Shown piece after piece: positions 43,776 through 53,124 of a DNA stretch of 64,000 nucleotides. Location of the stretch: contig NZ_LQIU01000067.1 of the NCBI RefSeq assembly GCF_001499995.1, forward strand, positions 120,084 to 184,083, in the 5' to 3' direction. The notes under the pieces were generated by a model. It did no database searches. It worked only from the letters and a program-made list of their open reading frames with translations, and was not told the DNA's origin. The DNA is from Mycobacterium sp. IS-1496 (GTDB lineage: Bacteria; Actinomycetota; Actinomycetes; Mycobacteriales; Mycobacteriaceae). The position numbers were made by a program, and so were the translations under genes. How positions within the stretch are numbered: the first letter of the stretch is position 1; each line of letters starts with the position of its first letter.

Positions 43776-45272
43776 TCACTTCCCCTTCCGCACGGCCTTG
43801 TCGAGCTTGCGCAGCGCGTCGTCGACCTGGGAGCGCGCCTGGTCGGCGGCCTCGCACTCCAACCGGTACAGCAACCCGTAGGTGAAGGCGTCCTCGCCGG
43901 CGGCGTGGGCGGCCTCGGCCTCGTGGAGCAGATGCGTGCGGCTGACCACGCTGTCCTGGTGGTCGCCGAGCAGCGACTGAATCGCCTTCGCCCGTTCTGA
44001 CACCTTGCCCTTGCCGGTGGCCGCCGCGGTGTAGCGAAGCCGTTTGGCGCCCTTGCGGATCCGGTGCAGCGCCTCGTCCCGTTCGGTGTCGACCGCCGCG
44101 GCCGCCTTCTTGGCCGCTTTGCGGACCCGTTTGTAGGCGGAGTCGATCGTGGTCTGCGGCGGCTTCTCATTGGAATCCGTGGCCGGCGGTTCGGCGGCCA
44201 CCAGTCCGTCGAGCGCATCGAGTAGACGGAAGTACCGCTGCGAACGCATCGCGATCACCGACCGCCGCCACCCCGACTGGTAGCGCCGCTTGGCGCCCTC
44301 CACCAGCCGCTCCCGCACCGGTCCGCGGACCAGTTCGGGCTCCAACCCGTCGAGCGCCTCGGCGTACCGTTCGGCGAGCACCTCGGCGTCGCGGGCCACC
44401 CCGAGTACGGCGGCGAGCTGGCGCAGCTCGTCGAGCACCCACGCGTCGTCGGAGATGCCGAACACACCCTCCGCGGACTGCAGCAGGCTGCGGATCTTGC
44501 GTGTGGTCACCCGCATCTGATGCACCGAGTCCTCGACGTCGGCGCGCACCGCGCGGTCCCACTCCACCAGCTGATCGACCTGCTCGGCGACGGCCTGGTG
44601 CACCGGATCCTCGGTGCGCGTCCTCACCTCGTCGTCCGCCTGCCCGGTGTCGAGCACCCGGGCCAGCTTCGACCCGTGTCCGGCGGGTGACGCCCCGACG
44701 TCCAGCAGCCGATTCGTCAACCGGTCGAGCAGCTTCGCGTCACCCTCGCCGGTGAGCTCCAACTCCCATTCGCGCCACCGCTGCTCCTCGCCGCCCTCGG
44801 CCGTCGCCGTCACCTGGTCGTCGCAGAACTCGGCCACCGCATCGCCGGCGGGCCCGTGCAGCATGTCGACGGTTCGCCGCGTGCTGATCCGCGCGATGGG
44901 CGCGAGCGGACGGTCTCGGACGATCGCCAGCACCACATCGCGCAGGTCTTCGGGTACCTCGTTCTCGTCGCCGTCGAGCGGCGCGCGGACCTCGGTGCGC
45001 GCGTCGGGTCCGGCGGGCAGCTTGAGGTGCCAGCCGGCGTCGGTCCCACCGGTGCGGCGCCGCAAGGTGATCCGGTGCGCGGCGAGGTCACGTCCGGGTG
45101 TGTCGAAGTAGACGGCGTCGAGTTGCTGGACGGGCAGCCGCTCGACGCGCGCGACCGCGCTGAGCCCGTCGAATGACGGGGAGACGGTCGAGTCGTCCCC
45201 GCCCGAATCCACGACGTCGAACTTCCGCTCCACCTCGGTGTACCGGGAGGTCTTGGGCGTCTTGGCTGCCAT
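43776..45272 (-). CDS. CYTH-CHAD domain protein (Rv2226 type)
   Basis: A 498-residue protein. The N-terminal CYTH domain has the triphosphate/metal-binding motif E-x-E-x-K (T-E-V-E-R-K) and acidic strand residues; the C-terminal CHAD domain is helical with conserved basic His/Arg/Lys residues (V-H-Q-M-R-V-T-T-R-K-I-R and H-R-I-R-K-G-A-K-R-L-R-Y). CYTH-CHAD proteins are linked to inorganic tri- or polyphosphate binding. The ATG at 45272 gives the family N-terminus; the 3' end comes within 3 nt of the rnpB end (convergent). Confidence 0.88.
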   Translation of the reverse strand: MAAKTPKTSRYTEVERKFDVVDSGGDDSTVSPSFDGLSAVARVERLPVQQLDAVYFDTPGRDLAAHRITLRRRTGGTDAGWHLKLPAGPDARTEVRAPLDGDENEVPEDLRDVVLAIVRDRPLAPIARISTRRTVDMLHGPAGDAVAEFCDDQVTATAEGGEEQRWREWELELTGEGDAKLLDRLTNRLLDVGASPAGHGSKLARVLDTGQADDEVRTRTEDPVHQAVAEQVDQLVEWDRAVRADVEDSVHQMRVTTRKIRSLLQSAEGVFGISDDAWVLDELRQLAAVLGVARDAEVLAERYAEALDGLEPELVRGPVRERLVEGAKRRYQSGWRRSVIAMRSQRYFRLLDALDGLVAAEPPATDSNEKPPQTTIDSAYKRVRKAAKKAAAAVDTERDEALHRIRKGAKRLRYTAAATGKGKVSERAKAIQSLLGDHQDSVVSRTHLLHEAEAAHAAGEDAFTYGLLYRLECEAADQARSQVDDALRKLDKAVRKGK

Positions 45273-45345
45273 GTCCACCTTCGCTCGTCTGTGGGGGACA
45301 CAAGCCTGCCACACCGAGGTGAACGAGCCGTGTGACGCGGATCGC

Positions 45346-45351
45346 TACAGT
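45346..45351 (+). promoter_or_regulatory. -10 box (TACAGT) of leaderless enoyl-CoA hydratase gene
   Basis: TACAGT, then 6 nt, then the GTG at 45358. Consistent with the leaderless architecture seen across this window and supports the GTG start. Confidence 0.5.
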
Positions 45352-45357
45352 CCTCTG

Positions 45358-46137
45358 GTGAGCGAATACCAGGCAATCACGTTCGAGCAGTCGGGTCCGG
45401 TGACCCGGATCGTATTGAACCGCCCGGAGGCGGCGAACGGGATGAACGACACCATGACCGCTGAACTGGCCGATGCCGCCGCCCGCTGCGACACCGCGGC
45501 GACCAAGGCGGTGGTGCTCTCCGGGGCCGGCCGGTTCTTCTGTGCCGGAGGCGATCTCAAGTCGTTCGCCGCGGCCTCGTCGAGGGGCCGTTTCATCAAG
45601 GGGGTCGCCGACGATCTGCACCGGGCGATCTCGTCGTTCGCCCGGATGGACGCCGTTCTGGTCACCGCCGTCAACGGCGCCGCGGCCGGCGCCGGGTTCA
45701 GCATCGCCGTGGCAGGCGACCTGGTGCTCGCCGCCGAGTCGGCCTCGTTCACGATGGCCTACACCAAGGTCGGACTGAGCCCGGACGGCAGTGCGTCGTA
45801 CCACCTGCCGAGACTGGTCGGAGTGCGCCGCGCACAGGAACTGATGCTGACCAACCGCACGCTGTCGGCCGCCGAGGCGCTCGACTGGGGTCTGGTCACC
45901 GAGGTCGTACCCGACGCCGAACTGGGCCAGCGCGCGACCGCGTTGGCCGAACGGTTGGCCGGCGGTTCGGCGCCGTCGCACGGTGCGGTCAAGACGCTGC
46001 TGCTGGCGTCGCTGAAGAACGGCCTCGAAGAGCAGATGGAACTCGAGGGCCGGTTCATCGCGCAGCGCGCCGACTCCGCCGACGGCCGGGAAGGCGTCGA
46101 CGCGTTCCTCGGTAAGCGCCGCGCGGAGTTCGGGTGA
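45358..46137 (+). CDS. Enoyl-CoA hydratase/isomerase family protein
   Basis: A 259-residue crotonase-fold protein: S-G-A-G-R-F-F-C-A-G-G-D-L-K (oxyanion-hole region), N-G-A-A-A-G-A-G-F-S-I-A and the downstream glutamate/Asp positions in V-G-L-S-P-D-G-S. The second Glu of classical hydratase pairs is not obvious (Asp in place), so isomerase or another crotonase activity is possible. Divergent from the CYTH-CHAD gene and convergent with panB. Substrate unassigned. Confidence 0.82.
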   Translation: MSEYQAITFEQSGPVTRIVLNRPEAANGMNDTMTAELADAAARCDTAATKAVVLSGAGRFFCAGGDLKSFAAASSRGRFIKGVADDLHRAISSFARMDAVLVTAVNGAAAGAGFSIAVAGDLVLAAESASFTMAYTKVGLSPDGSASYHLPRLVGVRRAQELMLTNRTLSAAEALDWGLVTEVVPDAELGQRATALAERLAGGSAPSHGAVKTLLLASLKNGLEEQMELEGRFIAQRADSADGREGVDAFLGKRRAEFG

Positions 46138-46141
46138 GGGC

Positions 46142-46990
46142 CTAGAAGCTGTGCTCCTCGGCCGGGAACGTCCCGGCCGCCACCTCGTCGGCGTATTGCG
46201 TTGCGGCGCGGCGGAGTTCGCCGCCGACGTCGCCGAACCGCTTGACGAACTTCGCGGTCCTGCCCGCGGTCAAGCCGGCCATGTCCTGCCAGACGAGCAC
46301 CTGCGCATCGCAGTTGGGCCCGGCGCCGATGCCGATGGTGGGAATGGTCAGCTTGCCGGTGATCTGGGTGGCCAGTTCGGCGGGCACCATCTCCATCACC
46401 ACCGAGAACGCTCCGGCCTCGGCCACCGCGATCGCATCGGCGATGGTCTGGTCGGCGGCGTCACCGCGGCCCTGGACCTTGAAGCCGCCGAGGCCGTTGA
46501 CGCTCTGCGGGGTGAAACCGATGTGGGCCATGACCGGGATGCCCGCCGCGGACAGCGTCGCGATCTGTGCGGCGACGCGTTCGCCGCCTTCGAGTTTGAC
46601 CGCGTGCGCGCCGGTCTCCTTGAGGAAGCGGGTGGCGGTGGAAAGAGCCTGCGTCGGGCCGGATTCGTAACTGCCGAACGGCAGGTCGGCGACCACCAGC
46701 GCGTGCGGTGCGCCCCGCACCACGCCGCGTACCAGCGGGATCAACTCGTCGATCGTGATCGGCACCGTGGTGTCGTACCCGTAGACGACGTTGGCGGCCG
46801 AGTCACCCACGAGCAGCACCGGGATCTCGGCGTCGTCGAACGCGCGGGCGGTCGAGAAGTCGTAGGCGGTGAGCATCGCCCACTTGTGGCCCTCGGCCTT
46901 CCACTTCTGCAGGTGGGTGGTGCGGACCTTGACGCGCGGCCTGGCGGTGGGCTGATCGCTCGCAGCGCCGTAGACAGTGTGCTCAGACAT
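46142..46990 (-). CDS. panB: 3-methyl-2-oxobutanoate hydroxymethyltransferase
   Basis: A 282-residue pantothenate-pathway enzyme that makes ketopantoate from alpha-ketoisovalerate and methylene-tetrahydrofolate. It shows M-L-T-A-Y-D-F near the N-terminus, V-G-D-S-A-A-N-V-V-Y-G-Y-D-T-T and H-I-G-F-T-P-Q-S-V-N at the active site. The ATG at 46990 begins M-S-E-H-T. Divergent from the wax-ester synthase-like gene. Matches Rv2225. Confidence 0.94.
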   Translation of the reverse strand: MSEHTVYGAASDQPTARPRVKVRTTHLQKWKAEGHKWAMLTAYDFSTARAFDDAEIPVLLVGDSAANVVYGYDTTVPITIDELIPLVRGVVRGAPHALVVADLPFGSYESGPTQALSTATRFLKETGAHAVKLEGGERVAAQIATLSAAGIPVMAHIGFTPQSVNGLGGFKVQGRGDAADQTIADAIAVAEAGAFSVVMEMVPAELATQITGKLTIPTIGIGAGPNCDAQVLVWQDMAGLTAGRTAKFVKRFGDVGGELRRAATQYADEVAAGTFPAEEHSF

Positions 46991-47132
46991 CGTTGTCCCT
47001 CGTGATGGTCGGGTCGATCCTCGAGGCCCGTCCGGGTCCCCGGGTTCGTCTGACGCCCCAAGTCTGCCACTCCGGCACGCGCAGGTGAACACGGTGTTAA
47101 GTGGATTTGCTCACACCGCCGCCGCCGACCCC

Positions 47133-47138
47133 TACGCT
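47133..47138 (+). promoter_or_regulatory. -10 box (TACGCT) of leaderless wax-ester synthase-like gene
   Basis: TACGCT, then 6 nt, then the ATG at 47145. The same hexamer precedes glnA2. Confidence 0.5.
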
Positions 47139-47144
47139 GGGCAG

Positions 47145-48536
47145 ATGCAACGGCTCAGCGGGCTCGACGCCAGCTTCCTGTACCTCGAAACCGCTCAGCA
47201 GCTCCTCCACGTGTGCTCGGTTCTCGAACTGGACACCTCGACGATGCCGGGCGGTTACACGTTCGCCGCACTGCGTGACGCGCTGACCAAGCGCATCGCG
47301 TCGATGCCCCAGTTCCGCGAGAAGCTCGCCGACAGCCGGTTCAACCTCGACCACCCGGTGTGGGTGGAGGACAAGGACTTCGACATCGACCGGCACCTGC
47401 ACCGCATCGGGTTGCCGGCACCGGGCGGCCGGGAGGAGCTGGCGGAGATCCTCGGCCACATCGCCTCCCAGCCGCTGGACCGGTCGCGGCCGCTGTGGGA
47501 GAAGTGGGTCGTCGAGGGCATCGACGGCACCGACGCCCGCGACGGGGGACCGCTCGTGGTGCTGACCAAGGTGCACCACGCCGCGGTCGACGGCGTCACC
47601 GGCGCCAGCCTGATGTCGCAGCTGTGCAGCACCGAACCCGACGCGCCCGACCCCGAACCGGTCGCCGGTGTCGGCGGCGGGAACCAGTTGGAGATCGCGG
47701 TCAACGGCGCGGTCAAATTCGCCACCCGGCCGCTCAAATTGGCCAACGCGCTTCCTGCGACGGTGAACACCGTGCTCGACACGGTGAAGCGGGCGCGCGC
47801 CGGATTGTCGATGGCCCCACCGTTCGTGGCGCCGCAGACGCCGTTCAACGCCAACGTCACCAGCCACCGCAACATCGCGTTCGCCCAACTCGAACTCGAC
47901 GACGTCAAAGCGGTCAAGAACCACTTCGGCGTCAAGCTCAACGACGTGGTGATGGCGCTGGTCTCCGGCGTGCTGCGCAAGTTCCTGCAGGATCGGGGCC
48001 AGCTGCCCGACAGCACGCTGATCGCGGCGGTACCGGTGTCGGTGCACGACAAATCCGACCGGCCCGGCCGCAACCAGGTGTCGGCGATGTTCTCCCGTCT
48101 CGAGACCCACATCGAGGACCCGGTCGAACGGATCAAGGCCATTTCGGAAGCCAATTCCGTTGCCAAGCAACACAATACGGCGATCGGCGCCACCTTGCTG
48201 CAGGACTGGACGACGTTCGCGGCGCCTGCGGTGTTCGGGACCGCGATGCGCGTCTACGCCGCCAGCCGGTTGTCCGGCGCCCGCCCGGTGCTCAACCTGG
48301 TGGTCTCCAACGTGCCCGGCCCTCAGGTGCCGCTGTACTACCTCGGCAGCGAGGTGAAGGCGATGTACCCGATCGGGCCGGTCTTCCACGGTGCCGGGCT
48401 CAACATCACGGTGATGTCGCTCAACGGCAAACTCGACGTGGGAATCGTGTCGTGCCCGGAGTTGCTGCCCGACCTGTGGAAGCTGGCCGACGACTTCGGC
48501 CCGGCGCTCCAGGAGCTGCTCGACGCGACCCGGTGA
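47145..48536 (+). CDS. Wax ester synthase / diacylglycerol acyltransferase family protein
   Basis: A 463-residue WS/DGAT acyltransferase with the active-site H-H-x-x-x-D-G (H-H-A-A-V-D-G at 144-150), the N-terminal M-Q-R-L-S-G-L-D-A-S-F-L-Y-L-E pattern and the conserved N-V-P-G-P near 385. These enzymes esterify fatty acyl-CoA with diacylglycerol or fatty alcohol, giving storage lipid. In mycobacteria several paralogs exist. The start at the ATG of 47145 is supported by the -10 box. Divergent from panB. Confidence 0.9.
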   Translation: MQRLSGLDASFLYLETAQQLLHVCSVLELDTSTMPGGYTFAALRDALTKRIASMPQFREKLADSRFNLDHPVWVEDKDFDIDRHLHRIGLPAPGGREELAEILGHIASQPLDRSRPLWEKWVVEGIDGTDARDGGPLVVLTKVHHAAVDGVTGASLMSQLCSTEPDAPDPEPVAGVGGGNQLEIAVNGAVKFATRPLKLANALPATVNTVLDTVKRARAGLSMAPPFVAPQTPFNANVTSHRNIAFAQLELDDVKAVKNHFGVKLNDVVMALVSGVLRKFLQDRGQLPDSTLIAAVPVSVHDKSDRPGRNQVSAMFSRLETHIEDPVERIKAISEANSVAKQHNTAIGATLLQDWTTFAAPAVFGTAMRVYAASRLSGARPVLNLVVSNVPGPQVPLYYLGSEVKAMYPIGPVFHGAGLNITVMSLNGKLDVGIVSCPELLPDLWKLADDFGPALQELLDATR

Positions 48537-48566
48537 AACCGCCGCTCGCCGGGGCCGGCGGCGGTT
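48537..48566 (+). terminator. Hairpin after the wax-ester synthase-like gene
   Basis: AACCGCCGC and GCGGCGGTT form a perfect 9-bp stem directly after the stop, ending 19 nt before the next ATG. No T-run beyond the stem TT. Confidence 0.5.
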
Positions 48567-48585
48567 CATGGCAGCATGTGGTGCC

Positions 48586-50103
48586 ATGAGGCTTCGGATC
48601 GGGGTCGCGGCGACCGTCATCGCACTGCCGCTCGTCGCGGGGTGCAGCAACCTGGTCGACGGTCGCGCGGTCGTCGCGGTCCCGCGGCCGGGGACCCCGA
48701 TCCAGTGGGCGCCGTGCCAGGCCGGTGCGCCGTCGGACGAATCGCGCATCCCGGCGGGTGCGGAATGCGGTCTGCTGTCGGTGCCGGTCGACTACGCCCG
48801 GCCCGACGGCGACGTGGCGCGCCTGGCGATGATCCGCTTCAAGGCCACCGGCGACAAGATCGGCTCGATGGTGATCAACCCCGGCGGACCGGGGGAGTCG
48901 GGTGTCGAGGCGGCCGCGTCGATGCTGTCGACGGTGCCGCAGTCGGTGCGGGAGCGTTTCGACGTCGTCGGCTTCGACCCGCGCGGTGTCGCGTCGTCGA
49001 CGCCGGCGGTGTGGTGCAACTCCGACGCCGACAACGACCGGATCCGCGCCGACCCCCAGGTGGACTACACCCCGGAGGGTGTGGAGCACATCGAGAGTGA
49101 GACGAAGGCGTTCATCGAGCGCTGCATCGACAAGTCCGGCAAGGACTTCCTGGCCAACATCGGCACCGTCAACGTCGCCAAGGACCTCGACGCGATCCGG
49201 GCCGCGCTCGGCGACGAGAAGCTGACCTACCTGGGCTACTCGTACGGCACCCGCATCGGCGCCGCCTACGCCGAGCAGTTCCCGCAGAACGTGCGCGCGA
49301 TGATCCTCGACGGCGCCGTCGACCCCAACGCCGACCCGCTGCAGGCCGACATCCGCCAGGCCGCTGCGTTCCAGACCGCGTTCAACGACTACGCCGCCGA
49401 CTGCGCGAAGCGGTCGGACTGCCCGCTGGGCACCGATCCGGCCAAGGCCGTCGAGGTCTACAAGAGCCTGGTCGACCCGCTGGTCGAGGCGCCGGCGAAG
49501 ACCGACGACCCCCGCGGCCTGAGCTACAGCGACGCCATCGTCGGCACCATCCAGACGCTGTACTCGCCGAGCCTGTGGCGCTACCTCACCCAGGGGCTCA
49601 CCGAGCTGGAAGCCGGGCGCGGTGACACCATGCTGGCGCTGGCCGACCTCTACATGCGCCGAGATGCGCAGGGCCACTACAACAATTCGACCGACGCCCG
49701 GGTCGCGGTCAACTGTGTCGACCGGCCGCCGGTGACCGACCGCGACAAGATCGTCGAACAGGACCGCAAGCTGCGCGAGGTCGCCCCGTTCATGAGCTAC
49801 GGCGACTTCACCGGACACGCCCCGCTGAGCACCTGCGCGTTCTGGCCCGTCCCCCCGACCAGCGAGCCGCACGAACTCGACGTCGACGGGCTCCCGCCGG
49901 TGCTGGTCGTGTCCACCACCAACGATCCGGCCACCCCCTACCAGGCCGGTGTCGACCTCGCCCGCCAGCTCGGCGGCACCATGCTCACCTTCGAGGGCAC
50001 CCAGCACACCGTGGTGTTCCAGGGCAACGCCTGCGTCGACGAGATCGCGGCCCGGTACCTGATCGACGTCGTCGTCCCGCCGCCGGACACCCGGTGCCGC
50101 TGA
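48586..50103 (+). CDS. caeA: Exported serine hydrolase lipoprotein, CaeA/Hip1-like
   Basis: A 505-residue alpha/beta hydrolase. The signal sequence ends in lipobox V-A-G-C (Cys20), so it is a cell-envelope lipoprotein. The nucleophile lies in G-Y-S-Y-G (Ser219), N-P-G-G-P-G near 99 is the oxyanion loop, and the C-terminal S-T-T-N-D-P-A-T-P and T-Q-H-T-V-V-F supply Asp and His. Homologue of Rv2224c (CaeA/Hip1), a protease/esterase that processes GroEL2 and other envelope proteins. Followed by a paralog in tandem. Confidence 0.88.
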   Translation: MRLRIGVAATVIALPLVAGCSNLVDGRAVVAVPRPGTPIQWAPCQAGAPSDESRIPAGAECGLLSVPVDYARPDGDVARLAMIRFKATGDKIGSMVINPGGPGESGVEAAASMLSTVPQSVRERFDVVGFDPRGVASSTPAVWCNSDADNDRIRADPQVDYTPEGVEHIESETKAFIERCIDKSGKDFLANIGTVNVAKDLDAIRAALGDEKLTYLGYSYGTRIGAAYAEQFPQNVRAMILDGAVDPNADPLQADIRQAAAFQTAFNDYAADCAKRSDCPLGTDPAKAVEVYKSLVDPLVEAPAKTDDPRGLSYSDAIVGTIQTLYSPSLWRYLTQGLTELEAGRGDTMLALADLYMRRDAQGHYNNSTDARVAVNCVDRPPVTDRDKIVEQDRKLREVAPFMSYGDFTGHAPLSTCAFWPVPPTSEPHELDVDGLPPVLVVSTTNDPATPYQAGVDLARQLGGTMLTFEGTQHTVVFQGNACVDEIAARYLIDVVVPPPDTRCR

Positions 50104-50168
50104 CCGGCGATCACAGCCCGGTCACCGTTTGCCCGAGGGCGACGCCCGAACCCACCGGCCGTGCGACC

Positions 50169-51695
50169 ATGATCGCCATGTGGCGGGTAGGGCGGGGCTC
50201 GATGCTGGCTGCGTTGGCGCTCGTCGTCGCGGGCGGTGTCGCGGCCCCGGCGTCGGCCACCCCGGAAGGTGACGCCACCCAGCGCTTCGGTCAGCCGCCG
50301 GTGTGGGGGACGTGCCAGCAGTGGGTGGACGTGGCGCGGATCCCCACCGCCCAGTGCGGGACCGTGTCGGTCCCGGTCAGCTACGACCGACCCGACGGTG
50401 CCCAGGCCCAGCTCGCGGTCATCCGGATACCGGCCACCGGCGATCGCCTCGGCGCGCTGATGGTCAACCCCGGCGGCCCGGGTGCCTCCGCGGTCGACAC
50501 CGTCCGGGGGATGGGCGCCGCGCTCGCCGACACCGAGATCGGCAGGCGCTTCGACCTGGTGGGCTTCGACCCGCGCGGCGTCGGGCACTCCACCCCGCAG
50601 TTGCGCTGCCGCACCGACGCCGAATTCGACGCCTACCGCCGCGAACCGATGGTCGACTACAGCCCCGCGGGGGTCGCCCAGATCGAAGGGATCCACCGGC
50701 GGCTCGCCCAGCAGTGCCTGGACCGGATGGGCGCGGACTTCCTGGCCAACGTGGGCACCGCGAACGCGGCGCGCGACATGGACGTGGTGCGGGCGGCGCT
50801 GGGGGAGAACCAGCTCAACTATCTCGGCTTCTCCTATGGCACCGAACTCGGCGCCGCCTACGCCGAGCGCTTCCCCGAGCGGGTACGCGTGATGGTGCTC
50901 GACGGCGCCGTCGACCCCAGCCTCGGCCCGATCGACGAATCGGTCGCGCAGCAGGCCGGGTTCCAGCGCGCCTTCGACGGTTACGCCGCGGACTGCGCCA
51001 AGGCGGCGGGCTGCCCGCTGGGCACCGACCCCACCCAGTTCGTGGCCCGCTACCACCAGCTGGTCGATCCGCTGGTGGCTCGCCCTGCCGCCACCGCCGA
51101 CCCGCGCGGGCTGAGCTACCAGGATGCGATCACCGGTACCGGCAACGCGCTGTACAGCCCGAGGTTCTGGTCGTATCTGACCAGTGGGCTGCTCGGCCTG
51201 CAGCGCGGCACCGACCCCGGTGACCTGCTGACGCTGGCCGACGAGTACCAGCGCCGGGACGCCGCAGGCCACTACGCCAACCGCCAGGATGCCTTCATGG
51301 CGATCCGCTGCGTGGACGCGCCGTATCCGACCGACCCGGCCGCATGGGTGCAGGCCGACCGGCGGTTCCGCGAGGCGGCGCCGTTCCTGTCCTACGGGCA
51401 GTTCACCGGTTACGCGCCTCGCGACGTGTGCGCGCTGTGGCCGGTGCCGGCCACGTCGGCGCCGCGACAGGCCACCAGCCCGGGCGCCGGCAAGGTCGTC
51501 GTGGTGTCCACCACCGGCGACCCGGCCACCCCGTACGAGGCCGGCGTCGCGCTGGCCCGACAGATGGGCGCGTCGCTGATCTCGTTCGAGGGCAAACAGC
51601 ACACCGTGGTCTTCAACGGCGACGCCTGCGTCGACACGGCGGTGGTGGGCTTCCTGGTCGACGGCGCCGTGCCGCCGAACGGTCTGCGGTGCTGA
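50169..51695 (+). CDS. Exported serine hydrolase, tandem paralog of caeA (Rv2223c type)
   Basis: A 508-residue alpha/beta hydrolase closely parallel to the preceding gene: N-P-G-G-P-G, nucleophile in G-F-S-Y-G, S-T-T-G-D-P-A-T-P and K-Q-H-T-V-V-F. Its signal peptide has no lipobox and is cleaved after A-S-A (about residue 32), so it is secreted rather than lipid-anchored. Clear tandem duplication with divergence of localisation. ATG at 50169 used; the ATG three codons further in is possible. Confidence 0.87.
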   Translation: MIAMWRVGRGSMLAALALVVAGGVAAPASATPEGDATQRFGQPPVWGTCQQWVDVARIPTAQCGTVSVPVSYDRPDGAQAQLAVIRIPATGDRLGALMVNPGGPGASAVDTVRGMGAALADTEIGRRFDLVGFDPRGVGHSTPQLRCRTDAEFDAYRREPMVDYSPAGVAQIEGIHRRLAQQCLDRMGADFLANVGTANAARDMDVVRAALGENQLNYLGFSYGTELGAAYAERFPERVRVMVLDGAVDPSLGPIDESVAQQAGFQRAFDGYAADCAKAAGCPLGTDPTQFVARYHQLVDPLVARPAATADPRGLSYQDAITGTGNALYSPRFWSYLTSGLLGLQRGTDPGDLLTLADEYQRRDAAGHYANRQDAFMAIRCVDAPYPTDPAAWVQADRRFREAAPFLSYGQFTGYAPRDVCALWPVPATSAPRQATSPGAGKVVVVSTTGDPATPYEAGVALARQMGASLISFEGKQHTVVFNGDACVDTAVVGFLVDGAVPPNGLRC

Positions 51696-51720
51696 CCGGG
51701 AATCCACTCGGAGCAGCGCC

Positions 51721-51736
51721 GTAACACAGAATTAAC
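51721..51736 (+). promoter_or_regulatory. Candidate GlnR box upstream of glnA2
   Basis: GTAAC-n6-TTAAC (51721-51725 and 51732-51736) has the AC-n9-AC spacing of actinobacterial GlnR sites, matching the half-site consensus GTNAC-n6-GNAAC at all but one base. It overlaps the expected -35 region of the glnA2 promoter, whose -10 box lies 11 nt further on. Candidate only. Confidence 0.45.
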
Positions 51737-51746
51737 AGCTGGAACC

Positions 51747-51752
51747 TACGCT
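51747..51752 (+). promoter_or_regulatory. glnA2: -10 box (TACGCT) of leaderless glnA2
   Basis: TACGCT, then 7 nt, then the ATG at 51760; no ribosome-binding site upstream. Confidence 0.5.
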
Positions 51753-51759
51753 CGCGGTC

Positions 51760-53100
51760 ATGGATCGCCAGAAGGAATTCGTGCTCCGCACGCTGGAGGA
51801 ACGCGACATCCGCTTCGTCCGGCTGTGGTTCACGGACGTCCTCGGTTACCTCAAGTCCGTGGCGATCGCGCCCGCGGAACTCGAGGGCGCCTTCGAGGAG
51901 GGCATCGGCTTCGACGGCTCGTCGATCGAGGGCTTCGCGCGCGTCTCCGAAGCCGATATGGTCGCCCGCCCCGATCCGTCCACCTTCCAGGTGCTGCCGT
52001 GGGCAGACGGCTCGGGTAAGCACCATTCGGCCCGGATGTTCTGCGACATCACGATGCCCGACGGTTCGCCGTCGTGGGCCGACTCCCGCCACGTGCTGCG
52101 GCGTCAGCTCGGCAAGGCCAGCGACCTCGGGTTCTCCTGCTACGTGCACCCCGAGATCGAGTTCTTCCTCCTCAAGCCCGGCCCGAACGACGGCACCCCG
52201 CCCGTCCCGGCCGACAACGGCGGATACTTCGACCAGGCCGTGCACGATTCGGCGCCGAACTTCCGCAGGCACGCCATCGACGCGCTCGAGCAGATGGGCA
52301 TCTCGGTCGAGTTCAGCCACCACGAGGGCGCACCCGGCCAGCAGGAGATCGACCTGCGCTACGCCGACGCCCTGTCCATGGCCGACAACGTGATGACGTT
52401 CCGCTACGTCGTCAAGGAGGTCGCGCTCGGCGACGGTGTGCGGGCCTCGTTCATGCCCAAACCGTTCGCCGAATACCCCGGGTCGGCGATGCACACCCAC
52501 ATGAGCCTGTTCGAGGGCGACACCAACGCCTTCCACAGCCCCGACGATCCGCTGCAGCTCTCCGACGTCGCCAAGTCGTTCATCGCGGGGATCCTCGAGC
52601 ACGCCAGCGAGATCAGCGCCGTCACCAACCAGTGGGTGAACTCCTACAAGCGTCTGGTGCACGGCGGTGAGGCGCCGACGGCGGCGTCCTGGGGTGCGGC
52701 CAACCGCTCGGCGCTCGTGCGGGTGCCGATGTACACGCCGCGCAAGGCGTCGTCGCGCCGGGTCGAGGTGCGCAGCCCCGATTCGGCGTGCAACCCGTAC
52801 CTGACGTTCGCGGTGCTGCTGGCCGCCGGGCTGCGCGGGGTCGAGAAGGGTTACGTGCTCGCACCGCAGGCCGAGGACAACGTGTGGAGCCTGACGCCCG
52901 AGGAGCGCCGTGCCATGGGCTACAGGGAGCTGCCCAGCAGCCTCGGCGTCGCACTCGGCGAGATGGAGAACTCCGAACTGGTGGCCGAGGCGTTGGGGGA
53001 GCACGTGTTCGACTACTTCCTGCGCAACAAGCGCGCGGAGTGGGAGACCTACCGCAGCCATGTCACGCCGTACGAGCTGCAGGCCTACCTGTCGCTGTGA
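51760..53100 (+). CDS. glnA2: Glutamine synthetase, type I, GlnA2
   Basis: A 446-residue GSI-family enzyme with the F-D-G-S-S-I-E-G (metal) region, E-I-E-F-F near 140, H-H-E-G-A-P-G-Q-Q-E-I and the N-x-x-K/R-R active-site motif in S-Y-K-R-L. The loop that in GlnA1 carries the adenylylated Tyr reads E-D-N-V-W-S-L-T-P here, so GlnE control by adenylylation is not expected. In mycobacteria GlnA2 is a minor, non-essential synthetase. Directly followed by glnE. Matches Rv2222c. Confidence 0.93.
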   Translation: MDRQKEFVLRTLEERDIRFVRLWFTDVLGYLKSVAIAPAELEGAFEEGIGFDGSSIEGFARVSEADMVARPDPSTFQVLPWADGSGKHHSARMFCDITMPDGSPSWADSRHVLRRQLGKASDLGFSCYVHPEIEFFLLKPGPNDGTPPVPADNGGYFDQAVHDSAPNFRRHAIDALEQMGISVEFSHHEGAPGQQEIDLRYADALSMADNVMTFRYVVKEVALGDGVRASFMPKPFAEYPGSAMHTHMSLFEGDTNAFHSPDDPLQLSDVAKSFIAGILEHASEISAVTNQWVNSYKRLVHGGEAPTAASWGAANRSALVRVPMYTPRKASSRRVEVRSPDSACNPYLTFAVLLAAGLRGVEKGYVLAPQAEDNVWSLTPEERRAMGYRELPSSLGVALGEMENSELVAEALGEHVFDYFLRNKRAEWETYRSHVTPYELQAYLSL

Positions 53101-53111
53101 CCGGGGCGCGG

Positions 53112-53117
53112 TAACGT
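53112..53117 (+). promoter_or_regulatory. glnE: -10 box (TAACGT) of leaderless glnE
   Basis: TAACGT, then 7 nt, then the GTG start at 53125, within the 24-nt glnA2-glnE gap. Confidence 0.45.
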
Positions 53118-53124
53118 CAGCAGC

